In this document: piece by piece, positions 34,610 to 46,805 of the stretch
Layout of the letters: the number at the start of each line of letters is the position of its first letter
How positions within the stretch are numbered: the stretch's first letter is position 1
Origin: Camelus bactrianus
Taxonomy: Eukaryota; Chordata; Mammalia; Artiodactyla; Camelidae
Direction of reading: 5' to 3'
Assembly: GCF_048773025.1 (NCBI RefSeq)
Contig: NC_133558.1
Span: 32,728,501 to 32,792,500 of the forward strand
Length of the DNA: 64,000 bases
Made by a program: the position numbers and the translations under genes
Notes under the pieces: model-generated
Database searches by the model: none
The model's input: the letters and a program-made list of their open reading frames with translations, nothing else
Told to the model about the DNA's origin: nothing

Positions 34610-34800
34610 CCCTCTTAGGATGAATGTTTGTGCCCTTCCAAAATTTATATGTTGAAGCCTGAACCCTGCAGTATGGCTATATTTGCATCAGGGCCTCTAA
34701 ATAAGTAATTAAAGTTAAATGAGGTTCTAAGAATGGGTTCTGATTCAATAGGATTAGTGCTCATTTAAGCAGAGACATCAAATCCTATTCCCACTCTCTC
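34610..34800 (+). mobile_element. Fossil MaLR-like LTR remnant
   Basis: 'ccaaaatttatatgttgaag', 'gggttctgattcaataggat' resemble the 5' part of mammalian MaLR LTRs. Decayed, non-coding. 35330-35515 ('agtttcttaatgtaacttcc', 'ggagaacccagtccgtgaca') may be a further repeat piece. Old. Confidence 0.45.
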
Positions 34801-35091
34801 TCTCCAACCTAAACTTCGGCAAGTGCTACTGTCATAAAGGAAGAGAACGCAGTACGGGTTAGGTAGGCAGCCTGGGGTTTTGTTGTTGTCATTGCTAATG
34901 CTGTTTACCCAGCGCATCTTCAACCAGCTCTAGGAAACTGAAAATCATCATTTGTCAAGTTAGAATATGGTGACGGAGGTCACCTCATAGAGCTCTTGTG
35001 AGATTTGAGGAGATAAGTACTGTCAAAGCAATTCGAAAACATTAAAAAAAAAATTACCATATACTAGGACATACGAGTCCTAGCATTGCTG

Positions 35092-35095
35092 TTAC

Positions 35096-35131
<36 letters not shown>
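35092..35131. repeat. (ATT)n microsatellite
   Basis: About 13 ATT units. Confidence 0.95.
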
Positions 35132-35132
<1 letters not shown>

Positions 35133-35519
35133 TGGGAGGCTTACTTCCTTAGCAGAAATCTCTCAGTTCTTAGCCCTTCAGAGCCTGGCTCTGCTGAAGA
35201 CGGCCACCTGGCCCAGATCACGCTTCTTTCCTAGACCCCCTCATCCTATGTCTGTGGACATAGGATGGAAGTTGGAAGGTATAAAGGCCTGACCTCTTGG
35301 CTCCAACTCGAGACAACGCTAACACATCATCTCAGCTTCAGAATGACTCTGAAGTAGCTGACTGGCTGAAGCCTCCAATGGGACTACACCACACCTCCAC
35401 CCACTCATGCTTCCCCCAGCTCCCCTCCAAAAGAACTGATCCCAAGTGAGTTTCTTAATGTAACTTCCTGTGGCTCAGATTCTGTTGCCTGGAGAACCCA
35501 GTCCGTGACATCATTCATA

Positions 35520-37205
35520 AGATAATCTTTTTCTTTTTTTCCTTGTAGCTCTAGTCAGGGTAGGCTCCTTACTCAGACCTTCTTTATCCTTTGATCTTAT
35601 GCCGTTTGTTTATGCCCTTGATCATGTTAATCCTCAAACCTGGATTCTAGCCACATCCTACAAGAACATTTCTAAGTCTCTTTCCTCAAAGAAACTCACA
35701 ACTTAACTCCAAACATACTGATCTTGTCACTGAATGGGAACCTTTAAAGCTCACCTTGTAAGCTTTGGATTACATTCAGTTTTTCTAATTCAGGTGCAAG
35801 ATCTTACTGCTCTCTGTTTCTTCATGTACCTTTGACTTTTCCCCGTAACTAGAGAGTGCATGTGGAAAGGGCAGACTACCATGTCCACATTATTTTAAAC
35901 GCCTTATGGCCAAAGATGCTCATCCTTCGGTGCTCAGTGGTCAAGCTGAGGGGGCTTCTATGATTCTTTCTTAGATTAGTGTCCTTTGGCACGCATGCCC
36001 CTCAGGCAACGGCCTCCAGTGGGCCTCCTGGAGAATTTGAGAGCAAAAGAAAAAAAAAATCCTTCTTTTTTGGCAAATTATGACAACCAGGTATTATTCT
36101 TTCCTTTAACATTCATTCATCAAGCTTTGCATCCTCTGTCCAGGATAGCACGCTAGGTATCACTGAACACTATCAGGTTAACGACACATGACCGCGTCCA
36201 CCCTTGGAGTCTCAGCGTATCTTTAGGGGAGCCCATCATTTAAAAGCCCAGATTGTGAGAGTGTTGCACTTTTCCATGTGTGCAAAAGTGGAAGGTCGAG
36301 TTTTATTTTCTTTCGCCCTGGCCCATTCTTATGCTTTTGGAGGAGGATAGGAAGGAGTCTAGCATATTACAGAGCTCTGGAAGTAAATATGTCGAATGAA
36401 GTAACTACGATAAAAGTCCATCATCAGCTGTAAGACCGCCCCACTTAGCGCCACTCCGCCCCTCTTCCCCAGGGGCCGCCTCAAGTAGCAGGTGCAGGTT
36501 GGACATGGTTTATTTGCGGTTCCGTTTGGTAGAGTCACACAGAAAGCGTAAGAAAGAATTAGGAGAAACAGCTTCTTCTTCCTGTGGTCCACTTGCATGC
36601 AGACAATTTCTGAATGTGTGTAATTATGGATTTCCTCTGCTGTTTCCTTGGGGACCAACTTTAGGTTCCTTTTACTTCTTTTCCCTTCAAAGAGTTATTC
36701 TGCTGCGTGTAAGTCACCAAGCCTCTCCTTATATGATTTTCCATTCTGCCTTTTGGGATTTTTCCTTTTTAAAGAGGTTAGTAATTTCTCCTAAGTGTGA
36801 CTAGAGAAAAGCTAAATCCAGAGATTTCGAAGATTTACAATCCCAAGTGTTGGTCATTTACTAGGGTCTAATTACAGAGAGCAGAGCAAATTGTGTCTTT
36901 TTGAACTCTAAATTATATGATGCAATTAAACTGTAACATGTGGCCTCTCCTTCACACTGATGTCAGGACCCCCACTAAGTCTGAAACCCTCCCTTGGAAA
37001 AGAAAATAAATTATTTTCTCCAATGACATGGTATCAATGCTTATTCATAGATAAAAAACATATATTTATAAAAATTACACCAGCGTTCCTTGTCTTAAAA
37101 GTCCAATTTGTGAAAATAAGGATTTTCAAGTTATAAATGAAGGAGAACTTGCTTAGTTCTTAAGAGGATAATTCATATAAGGGTCCATTTTTAAAGGAAG
37201 CTTTT
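35520..37205. other. CRISP3: CRISP3 first intron, middle
   Basis: No gene. A GC-box cluster lies at 36436-36482 (see findings); an L2/MIR-like patch lies near 36100-36240. The rest is unrecognised. Confidence 0.4.
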
Positions 37206-37206
37206 A

Positions 37207-37268
<62 letters not shown>

Positions 37269-37340
37269 GAAGAAGAAGGAGAATGAGAAGGAGAAGGGGA
37301 AGGGAATAGGAAGGAAGAAGGAGAAGGAGAAGAAGAAGGC
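37206..37340. repeat. (TAA)n followed by purine-only tract
   Basis: About 20 TAA units to 37262, then about 75 bp of almost only A and G (GAA, GGA units). Confidence 0.95.
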
Positions 37341-37463
37341 AGGCTTCCTATTTCACGCCAACATGAACTCTGAAAGAAGGATAGAAGGGAATAGTGGCTT
37401 CCAAGATAGAATGAAAAAGATAATGAGAAAATCTGAGGGCAAGTAAGTCTTTCACGACTTCCA

Positions 37464-37466
37464 TTG

Positions 37467-37506
<40 letters not shown>
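37464..37506. repeat. (TG)n microsatellite
   Basis: About 21 TG units with one interruption. Confidence 0.95.
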
Positions 37507-37979
37507 GTGGGTGAGTGGGTGAGAAGTGGAGGGAGGGGATGCATCCTGGGGCAGTGGCTGGCCTGATCGTTTTGTGACTTTGAGTTCTAGCTCTTGCCTC
37601 AAGATAATCATTGCTTCCCCTTTATTGCAAAATTCTGCAGCAACAGAGCTAGCCACCTGTCCTGGCTCCGTACATCAGCAAGATAGCATCAGGGAAACAT
37701 AAAACCGTCATCTGACGTGAAGACGTATGTGGAGTGTTCTACACTGCTGCCAAAGTCGTACATCCATCCCATCCCACCCCCTAGGGTTATGTGAGTGTAA
37801 ATTAGTGTGACTACTTCCTCCTGATGCTGTTTCTTCTTAAAGTGAACCTAAGGAGTGGTAACAAATGGAAGTGATTCTGGGATTGACTCCTAACCCAGAT
37901 AAGGATGATAGTAAGTCATGTTTAGGCCCATTTCACAAATGAAATGCAAAAATCCAAAAACTAACTCACCAATTTAAAA

Positions 37980-39110
37980 AATGCATTTAAATTATTATGA
38001 TCGAGTAAAGTTTACATCAGGGCCACAAGGATAATTTATAACTGGAAAATTTTTTTGGTCAAGTTCGTCACATTCACGGACTAAAGAAAAATCATGCAGC
38101 AAAAAATACACTATTAAATTCAGTCCCTACTTACAGCCAGAAAAATGAACAGAGGAGAATAGAAGAGATTGTTAAATTGGTAATAACAATATACTAAATA
38201 TCTATAGCAAATATTATAGTTATTAGAGAAACTCTAAGTTTATTGAGAACAAGAGAAGAATGACTGATGTTACCACTGTTGTTCAAAATGGTATTGGAGA
38301 GATGCTGATCAAAGGCATGAGAAAAGAAAAAATATATCTGCAAGCTTTGTAAGAAAAGAGGTAACACTGTTATTATTTTCAAATGATATGGTCATCTGTC
38401 CAGAGAATACGCCACAATCAACAAGTTTGCTAGATGCAATATCAAGCAACAGAAAGCACCATTGACCTATTGGCAACACTCAACTAGTAAGATTGGGCCT
38501 GTTTTTCTCAGGGAGTTAGAATGTTATTAAAAAAAAAATGAAAAGGTACCACGCAAAATAGTAACAACAACTATGAAGAATTTCTGAAATTATCAAGAGG
38601 AAAAATTTCTTCTTAGAGAAAACTTTACAACTCTAGAAAAGATCATAAAAGATCTGCATAAATTGAGAGATTTCCATGTTCTCAAATAGTATACGTTAAT
38701 ACAATAAAGATGTCTGCTCTAATTAAACTAATATGAAAATTCTTTATAATTCTAATAAGAAATTCTGGTTGGCCCATGAATAACTAACTAAACCTTTTAC
38801 TAGAAGAATTAATTTGGATATCTTTTCATATTAGTTATTAAGATAGACTCCAAACTTTTGTTCACAAAAATTTGATATTATTGTAGGAACAGACGAATGG
38901 ACCAATGATGGACCAGTGGAGGTTAATAGAATATTTAAGAGATAGACCAAACAATATAACATTTAAAAAAAAAACATAAAAGGAAGAGCAGATTATCTAG
39001 CATATGGTGTTGGGGAACTAGTTCACTATAAGGAGGAAAATAAAACCAGATCCTTTTTAAATGTTACCTAAAGATGAATGTAGAGGGATTACATTCATAA
39101 ATAGAGAAGA
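37980..39110 (+). mobile_element. Old LINE-1 ORF2 remnant (plus)
   Basis: Strongly decayed but recognisable: 'aaagatctgcataaattgag', 'tgttctcaaatagtatacgt', 'ggaacagacgaatggaccaa'. No open frame. Confidence 0.65.
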
Positions 39111-39219
39111 TGATTTACAGGCAACTTTTCACATACTCCCTCTGCCCTAGGTGAGCCACAGGCAATCATGCCATTGTATGGTGATGCTTCATTTGTATGC
39201 AGCACTGTGTTACTCTTCA

Positions 39220-39400
39220 CAGGCTCATTTAAAACTTGCAACAATCTAGGTAGTAGATAATGTTACTCAACACCCCTGTTTACAAGTGGGCAGTCCCAGG
39301 ATCAGAGATTTAACAATGCCATACACTTGCAAGCAGAAGAACTGGGGGATAAGCCCAGTGCAGACATTTTGGTCTCAAAGCCCTCACTCCTGAAAAAAAG
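39220..39400 (-). mobile_element. MIR-like SINE relic
   Basis: 'ctcatttaaaacttgcaaca' and 'agtgggcagtcccaggatca' suggest an old MIR or L2; orientation is uncertain. Confidence 0.4.
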
Positions 39401-40916
39401 GAATGGAAATGTTTTACAGGATTAAAGAGACTAGAAAAGATGCCATTAATAGCATTAACACACGTGGGTGTAATGTATGCATTACAGTGACAGATGTTTA
39501 TATACTAATCACAGGTCAGAAAAGTATCTGATGCAATATTTTACAATGTAATCTAACGTGATAGTTAATCTTCATTGTAATCAACTTCTTTCATCTCACC
39601 CCTTGTCTGCGAGAAGAAAGCAGCCTGTGATACTATTTGAGTTTGCAGAACCTTCAGACGTCATCATGCAGAAAGCTTGTAAAGATAACTGAGTAATAAA
39701 CGCCACCTTGACAGTTCCTGGAAAGCATTTTCTTTTCTTTCCAAGGATGAATTATCTTCCCTTTACTTGAATTTCCTAAACAACATCACTAGAATGCTTA
39801 GCAGTATCTGATTTAAATATTACTTGAGTTCTGACCTCCTCCTTGGCCTTTATCTCTTCCAAGTCTGAGCTCCATTCAAGGGCCCCATCGTTACAGAGGA
39901 GCTCCCGGGCTTAAAAAGTTAGTCATCAGTTTAAACTCCTCCGATTCTCCTCCAGAGGTCTGGTCATACAGGCGGTCATTCTAGCTTTGGGTTTTAACTA
40001 GCAGAAGAAGCAACACCACATCTCCTGTGGCAACAGGGTAAGTCTTCCCTAAGGTTCCTGGATGACAGCCATACAGGAGAAAAACATTAATAAAATATTT
40101 TGAAGTAAAATCATCCTCCTGTGATGTAAATAACTCCTTACATGCTGTCAGTAGGTAGTTATGTGGTCTCTTAAGATCTGTTTATCCGGGACCACTTCTT
40201 ATTGTTAAGGATTGGTAAAATCCTTATGCAGAAATTGCTTTCTTCCATAAAACATACACAGCAGATATTATACTTCAATTACTTATATAAATGTAAATGC
40301 CTGAGTAGATTGTCTTTTGATGGAAGCACTTCTAAAACTCTTTAATTTTTTTCCTTTTTGACTTGAATGCATTTTATGGGGGAAATTTTATCTAATGTTG
40401 ATAATCTTTAGAATACTTTTTTGTCTCAAGGTCAATGCTATTATTTTGTTTCGGTGGATTTAAAACTATTAACAATAGCTTCCCATACTTATTTTAATAA
40501 TGTCTATATTAACACATATGCATATATGTTAATATTAATAAAGTCATTAAGATAAAGTATGAACTCACATGTAACCATAGTTTTTCATTTTTATATTAAA
40601 GGAAATTCTAGTATAATTGTTTCCAAAAGTCATAGACATGGGAATTAATTATATTACTTATTTTAGAATGAAAAGTTTAAAAAAATCTTTTAAATATTAA
40701 ATTGGATAAAAGTGCTTTTTTGCTAAGAATAGAGCTATATGTTACTTTCTTAGCTTAAAAAGAGTGTAACAACTTAATATCATTATTCTCAATAAAAGTT
40801 GTCAACAGATATTTGAAAACCACAGTCATTTACTACGTATCATTTTACCACTGACAAGGCATAAGTACATTGGTGTCATAAAATGTTCACTTTAAAGTAA
40901 AGACGTTATCACTTAC
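39401..40916. other. CRISP3: CRISP3 first intron next to the UTR exon
   Basis: 40440-40916 aligns with CRISP2 13190-13589 ('aattctagtataattgtttc' versus 'agttctagcaaaattgtttc'). 39401-40440 is unrecognised. Confidence 0.5.
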
Positions 40917-40954
40917 TGTTGGATGTCAGGGCAGGATGAAGTAATCTGCTTTAT
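40917..40954 (-). other. CRISP3: CRISP3 non-coding 5'-UTR exon
   Basis: 38 bp between acceptor CCGCAG and donor GTAAGT (minus strand), paralogous to 13590-13626. Homology between the two loci continues about 100 bp upstream (to about 41060) and then fades. It places at least 7.4 kb of 5'-UTR intron before the ATG exon. Confidence 0.7.
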
Positions 40955-41060
40955 CTGCGGGAAGAAGAAAGGTGGAGAGGTATATATACATTATACCTAT
41001 TTCCTGCTTTGGCAAATTCTGGTTGTGCAAGTAAATCTAAGTCAACAAGGTTTGAAACCG

Positions 41061-42289
41061 GATTTGTCATAATAGCAGTAGTCTCAAATTTCATTGCTGC
41101 TTGTCTAACCGAACTTTTGACATTATCTTGTGATTCTCTACGTGGCTTTTAAAAACAGATTGCTCTTTCAAATGTAGCCATTTAGCTATTGTGCTTTTAT
41201 TCTTTGGAACTCATATACTGTTACAATTTATCCACATTTTTGTCAATCTGTACTTTGACAATTCTTAACCAAATTATGCTCATTACAACATTAGAGTTTT
41301 CAAGATTATTTCTCTCTGTAGAGCTAAGTGTATCACTTTTGTAAACTCTAGAGAATACAGTGTTTTCTTACAGAGATCTAAAATACCCATTAGTAATCAG
41401 TTGGACTTGATGGCTTGGGAGAACAATCTTTATCTTTGTAAATGCAAGGTCACAGTGTCTTTCAAAACAGAATGTCGAAAGACCTCATAACTCATTGGTA
41501 TTCTCCTGATATTAACATTTACTTTCTAGTTGTATGAAATTCAACATAGCATTGATCTATATTACATACTAAATTATCATCATGTGGTTCTGTTCAGCTA
41601 TGAAAGGCTTTATTTCATTATTCTAGGCTTGCTTCCACACCTCACCTTCAAAAATGAAATGTGTTGTACTAATAAGTCAGATTTCTTTGTCTCTGAAATG
41701 TAAGGATTTCAAGTACTGAGTTTTTTTTAATCAATGAGGAAGTGTAAATTAATAAATCGCAAGTGGCACATACATAGCACTGGCAGGTAGTTCTGGCTGC
41801 CCACACAAGCCTATGGATTGCACAGTGTGGTATGTAGCTCAGTAATTTTGGTTCATTTTCACGTTTATACTAGCTTTATTGGGTTTTTGACAAAAAAGAA
41901 CTAAAACAGGCCAGTGTCTGATCAACAGTCACATCATTTAATTACAGTTTATCAATAAGTTAAATAATTAGATACTACTCTGAATGTTCTTTATAAGAGA
42001 GTTTAGAACTCAGGATAAATTTGACCGCACCAAAAGCAAAACAAAACAAAAAAACCCAGAAAATACTACTAACCATTCAGATGCAGTGTCTCCAGCTAAC
42101 CCCTAAAATGTATTTTACCCCATATGTATATGAAATCAGAGCTGTCAATAAGCTGAATCAACCACCTGGATAAAATCGCCTTGGAATCACCATCTATGCA
42201 AACATTTTTCTCTGGAGGATGTGTTTCATCGGCAAGACCAGATACAGAAGAACACAGCCCATCTTCCTCTCTACTTAATGATGGAGAAT
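41061..42289. other. Upstream of the CRISP3 UTR exon
   Basis: AT-rich, no gene or repeat recognised. Confidence 0.4.
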
Positions 42290-42465
42290 ATTGTTAAGAG
42301 CTTGAGATTTATGGTCTGATGGACATGGGTTAAACTTCTCTACAAATGTATGTTGGGAAATTATTTTTCCATCCATAAGTTTTCACATCTATAAATGGAA
42401 AAATAATATTTTATTTAATTTTGATAAAATGAGAAAATATGTGTAAGTCACTCACCATGTTGTAA
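42290..42465 (+). mobile_element. MIR SINE relic
   Basis: 'attgttaagagcttgagatt' and 'aagttttcacatctataaat' match the MIR core. Confidence 0.6.
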
Positions 42466-42722
42466 AAATTTGTAAAGTGTGAGTTCCCCCCATGCAATAT
42501 CCCAGTTATGCTTACATATACCTATATTTGTTTTCATGAAAGGTTGTTGTGAGATATTGAATATAGTTGCCTATGCTATATGGAAGAAATTTATTTTATA
42601 TCTATTTTTATATATAGTTATATATATATTTACACATCTCAAATATATTTTTGACTCATTGTTAGCACATAATAGATTTTTTCTAATTTTATATTCATAG
42701 TTATGACTTGAGAAGAAAAAAA

Positions 42723-45073
42723 TGTCCCTCACCATCTGGTTCTACAAGAATGAAGCCACTGACCTTTAACACACCCTGAAAGGAATTCAGGGCAGAAGTC
42801 AAAAATGAGGCACTCTGTGTTCTAGGAAAATGGGCAAAAACAGGCTTTCTAACAGATAGTTAGGTATCTTCTGGAGAAAATTTTATGAACTCAGTTTCTT
42901 GCATCTTCTCATACCTAGAAAAGCACTAAAATCATTCATGGAGACATCTGCTCCTGGTGGCCAGCAGCAGCCTTCTACTGAGATGTGTGCTAGGTTGCAT
43001 GTTCCGCCTTCAGCAAATCATGTATATAGGGACCTCCTCCCTTATCTCTTTGGATCAGTTCCCCAGAGCTATCAGAGAGGCTGTCTCCTGCACTATAGTC
43101 CTCAGTAAGTCCTCAAATAAAATCCGAGAGCTCTCACATTGTGCATTTTTTTTTTTTTTTGGTTGACAGTTTTGATGACTTCAAGGGGACCCAGAGCAGA
43201 CTTCTGTCCTTCACCTGAACTCTGCAAGGATCTCGAGCCTCAGTACCAATAGGTCCTCTTGTGTCCACCCATCTGTCTCCTCAGAGTCCAGACCAATTTG
43301 GGTGAGTCTGACTTGGTTCTCGGGTCTTCTGATTATTGGTTAATGATCGTGAGTTTTATTTATTGCTGTATAACTGGAACCTGACCCCCCAGTTGAAAGA
43401 TACTGGGGAATGACTTCCCCCCCTGCCCACCAGTTGACAGATATAGTGAAACCCAGTTGAAAGACACTGGGCTGAGTGGTTAAATAGGCTGACCTGAGGT
43501 CTTCCTCAGTTTGGCTATCTGAACAGAATTTTTCAGGATAAAAGTAAAGACACATGAGAACTTTGCTCTGAAGATGAAGGTTTCCTCTTAGTGGTTTTGG
43601 CCTTCTCAGGCAAACGAGAAACTTACGGGAGTGTTGGAGGCAGCGTCCTCATACCTTGCAGGGGTCCCATAGGGAAACCCACTCATTAATGAAAAGACCT
43701 GCTAGTCTGGGGGTCATGAGTAAGAATGTTGGCCATTCAGTGATCAGGCACCCACAGTGGTTTTCAATGGCTGGAGGGAGAAACTGAGACACTTGGAGAG
43801 CTGAAAGGACCCTAGGGTGACACCTAGGGGAGCTGTGCTAAACTCACAGGCAGCACAACAACCCACCACACAGTCTCATTAGTAAATTTTACCCCCAACA
43901 AATTCAGCTTCAACGTGGGAAAGAGGCATCAGCAAGCCAGCCACTAACCAATGCCCCAGCCAGGTTTATGTATATACAAAACTTGTAATTACGAGTATTT
44001 GCTTAATTGGGAGTGAAAGGTAATCTCGCCCTGAAAATGGCCAACATGGGACTCCATTATTGCATATGCGGTTAAGACAGAGAAAGCTGGCTTGACAAAA
44101 CCCCTTTTCAAAATTCTGACCCTGATGGGTCCTCATTACTATGTTATATTCTTGTAAAGTTTAATTGAATTATTTTTTTAAAAAGGTTTTATTAAAGAGT
44201 AGTTGACTTACAATGTTAGTTTCAAATGTACAGCAAAGTGATCAGTTATACATATACACACACACATATACATGCTCAGATTCTTAAACTGAATATACAA
44301 CTTGAAACAGCTGACCGAATATCTAGTTGTATACGAGGTCCATGAGTCTAACAGTGTGGCTCTGCCTATTGGAAGAAATAAAAAGGGGGAATCATTTCAT
44401 GTTACCTGACTAGTAAGACAGGTGGCCAGGGACTTCTGGCTCCTGTCCACAGGGTCTAGTCCACGAGCAGCTCATTGGGCGGCCTAGCAACAAAGGCTTG
44501 GCTTGACTTAGGAGAGAGGATTCCTAGTGCTGCGGAGCAAAATGGTCATGAAATGCCTCCCAAACTGTGGTTGGATTTATGACCACGAGGTGGTCCTGAC
44601 AACAAAAAAATGTTCCTTACCGTCTGGTTCTGTAAGAAAGAAGCCACTGACCCGCTGCAGCCGCTGACCTTCTGTGACACACTGTGAAAGGAGTTCAGGG
44701 TGGAGATCAGGAATGAGGCACCCTGTGCTCTGGGAAAACTGGCAGAACAGGCCTTCAGATAGTTATGTATTTTCAGGAGAAGATTTTATAAGCCCAATTT
44801 CTTGCATTTTCTGTTACCTAGAAAAACACTGAAATCATTAATGGAGACAACTGCTCCTCGTGACTAGCGGCAACCTTCTACCAAGATGTGTGCTTGACTG
44901 CACGTATCCTTCCTTCACCAAAATCATACACAGACTGACCTCCCCACTTCTGTCTTCAGAGCAGTTCCTCAGTGCTACCGGAGAGGCTGTCTCCTAGGCT
45001 GCGGTCCTCAGTAATTTCCCAAATAAAACTGAAACTCACAGCTCTCACGTTTTACATTTTTCTTCAGTTGACA
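42723..45073 (+). mobile_element. Fossil endogenous retrovirus with two LTRs, short internal region
   Basis: Two related LTRs, 42723-43168 and 44611-45073, begin TG and end CA. Both end in 'caaataaaa', then 'ctctcac', a T-rich run and 'gttgaca'. The 1.4 kb between them is far shorter than a full provirus; the leader 'gatgacttcaaggggaccca' is class-I (gammaretrovirus-like) in style. It is heavily deleted and broken with no coding capacity. Visible divergence between the LTRs suggests tens of millions of years of age. No target-site duplication was found. Confidence 0.8.
44175..44285 (-). mobile_element. LINE-1 3'-end fragment inside the ERV
   Basis: 'attaaagagtagttgactta', 'caatgttagtttcaaatgta', 'acagcaaagtgatcagttat'. 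A short L1 tail inserted in the internal region of the ERV; therefore younger than it. Confidence 0.75.
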
Positions 45074-45164
45074 GTCTGAATGATCACTGTGTGCACCATG
45101 AGATATGTCCTGTTGCTTGTCAAATATTACCACCCCTATTATTCCTACAGTTAATTCCCCAATT

Positions 45165-45675
45165 CCTTCTTTTTAAATTAAAATATATTTGACATAGAAG
45201 ACTGTGTAAATGTTAGGTGTACAACATTTGATATGCTTATATATTGTAATATGATTGCCGTTTGTAATAATTAGCACCTCTATCATGTTACATAATTATA
45301 TTTTCCGTTTAGTGGTTGGGATAATTAAGATTAATCTTTTAGCAAGTTTGATGATTATAATACAAATATTGTTGTCTGTATTCACTGTACTGTGCATAGA
45401 TCTCTAGGGCTTATTTACTACTCATTGCAAGTTTATACCCTTAAATAACACCTGTCATATTCCTCTAGCCTTCATCCCCTGGGAACACCATTTCACTCTC
45501 CAGTTTACAAGTTTGGCCTTTTTAGAGTCCATGTATAAGTGATATCACTCATACTTGTCTTTCTCTGACTTCTCTGACTTAGTATAATGTGCTCAAGGTC
45601 CAGCCATGTTGTCGCAAATCACAGGATGTCCTTTCTCAGGGCTGAATTATATTCCATTGTTTACCTGTATCATGT
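45165..45675 (-). mobile_element. LINE-1 3'-UTR fragment (minus), older
   Basis: 'ggtgtacaacatttgatatg', 'tcactgtactgtgcatagat', 'gtccagccatgttgtcgcaa'. Directly beside the 3' LTR. Confidence 0.75.
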
Positions 45676-46439
45676 CTTCTCCAGTTCCTTCTTAAACACT
45701 TAACTATGTGAACAAAAGATCTGAATTATAAATTACTTATGTATTCTTGCCTTCAGTGCATGAGCTGTTTACATATAAACATACATGTGCACATATATGT
45801 GTCTTGGGTCAGGATTCTTAAAAACAGAGCCTGAGGTACCAATTACATTGCCTGTGGTTTGTGAAGGAAGTGCCTTTCAGGAAAAAGCTGTAAGGGAGGG
45901 AGTGAAGTGGTCCTGGGAAGGGCAAAGAGCTCAGGAAAAGCGTGATCTCAGGCAAGGTCTTCCTTTCCTAAATGACAGGGACGGAGCCCCAGACAGGCTT
46001 TTCTAGCCTGTGAATCAGGCAGTCATTAGCTCTGGTGATGATGAGACTTTCCTGGCAGGGTGATTCCCGTCAACCACGGGAAGTTCTCTTGGGAAGGGGA
46101 GATGTGGGCACTTAGTGGCCAGCACCCATAGCAGCTGGGGTGGGGGCAGGGGCTGTCTCTGGGACACAATCTCTCAGCGATCTCTAAACAGCGTCTACCA
46201 TTCTCTGGGGCAATATTTGCAGTATTACTGTTAGTGCTTGTATAAAGGTGATGTAAAGAGTGGTGAAGGCGTTTATCTTCTCTACGATTCAGCTATCTCA
46301 TCTGAAAAATAGAAGGGGGAATCCAAATAATTGAAAAGCCTTTCCTCCCCTAAAATTCTGTGAGTCTCTGTTTTAGGAAAAGAAAAAACGAGTTTCTACC
46401 TCCTTTCTCTCATTACTTGAATGTATTTATTTGCTGAGT

Positions 46440-46610
46440 CACTGACTTCGGCTAGTTTTGGTTTTAATCCAGTTCTCAGTTTCCTTACCTGTAAAAGAAA
46501 GAGAAAAATAATACCTCGTGTTGTGAGGATTAAATATATTTCATGTATGGAAAACACTGTAACAGCACCTTGCACGTAGTAAGTGTCCCATAAATACTGG
46601 CGATAAGAAA
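46440..46610 (+). mobile_element. MIR SINE
   Basis: 'tctcagtttccttacctgta', 'gttgtgaggattaaatatat', 'agcaccttgcacgtagtaag': clear MIR core and 3' part. Confidence 0.8.
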
Positions 46611-46766
46611 TATACGTAAGGTGGTGGGGCTACAAGAAATGGTGTCAAAAGTCCTAGTCAGCACTAGATTTTTGATTTTATAAAACGCACGCTAAATGTG
46701 GTGAAATTGTTATTTATCATTATAAAGTTCATAAGTAATAAATAATTCAAGGATTAAGTATCTTAC

Positions 46767-46800
46767 CTGTATTTCCTGGTATTTAGCTGAACTGCCAGGC
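46767..46800 (-). other. Candidate additional CRISP3 5'-UTR exon
   Basis: On the minus strand a branch-point match TACTAAC, a short pyrimidine tract and an acceptor GGTAG precede 34 bp that end in CAG and a strong donor GTAAGA. It lies 5.8 kb upstream of the conserved UTR exon. It has no coding frame. Prediction from splice signals only. Confidence 0.4.
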
Positions 46801-46805
46801 CTACC

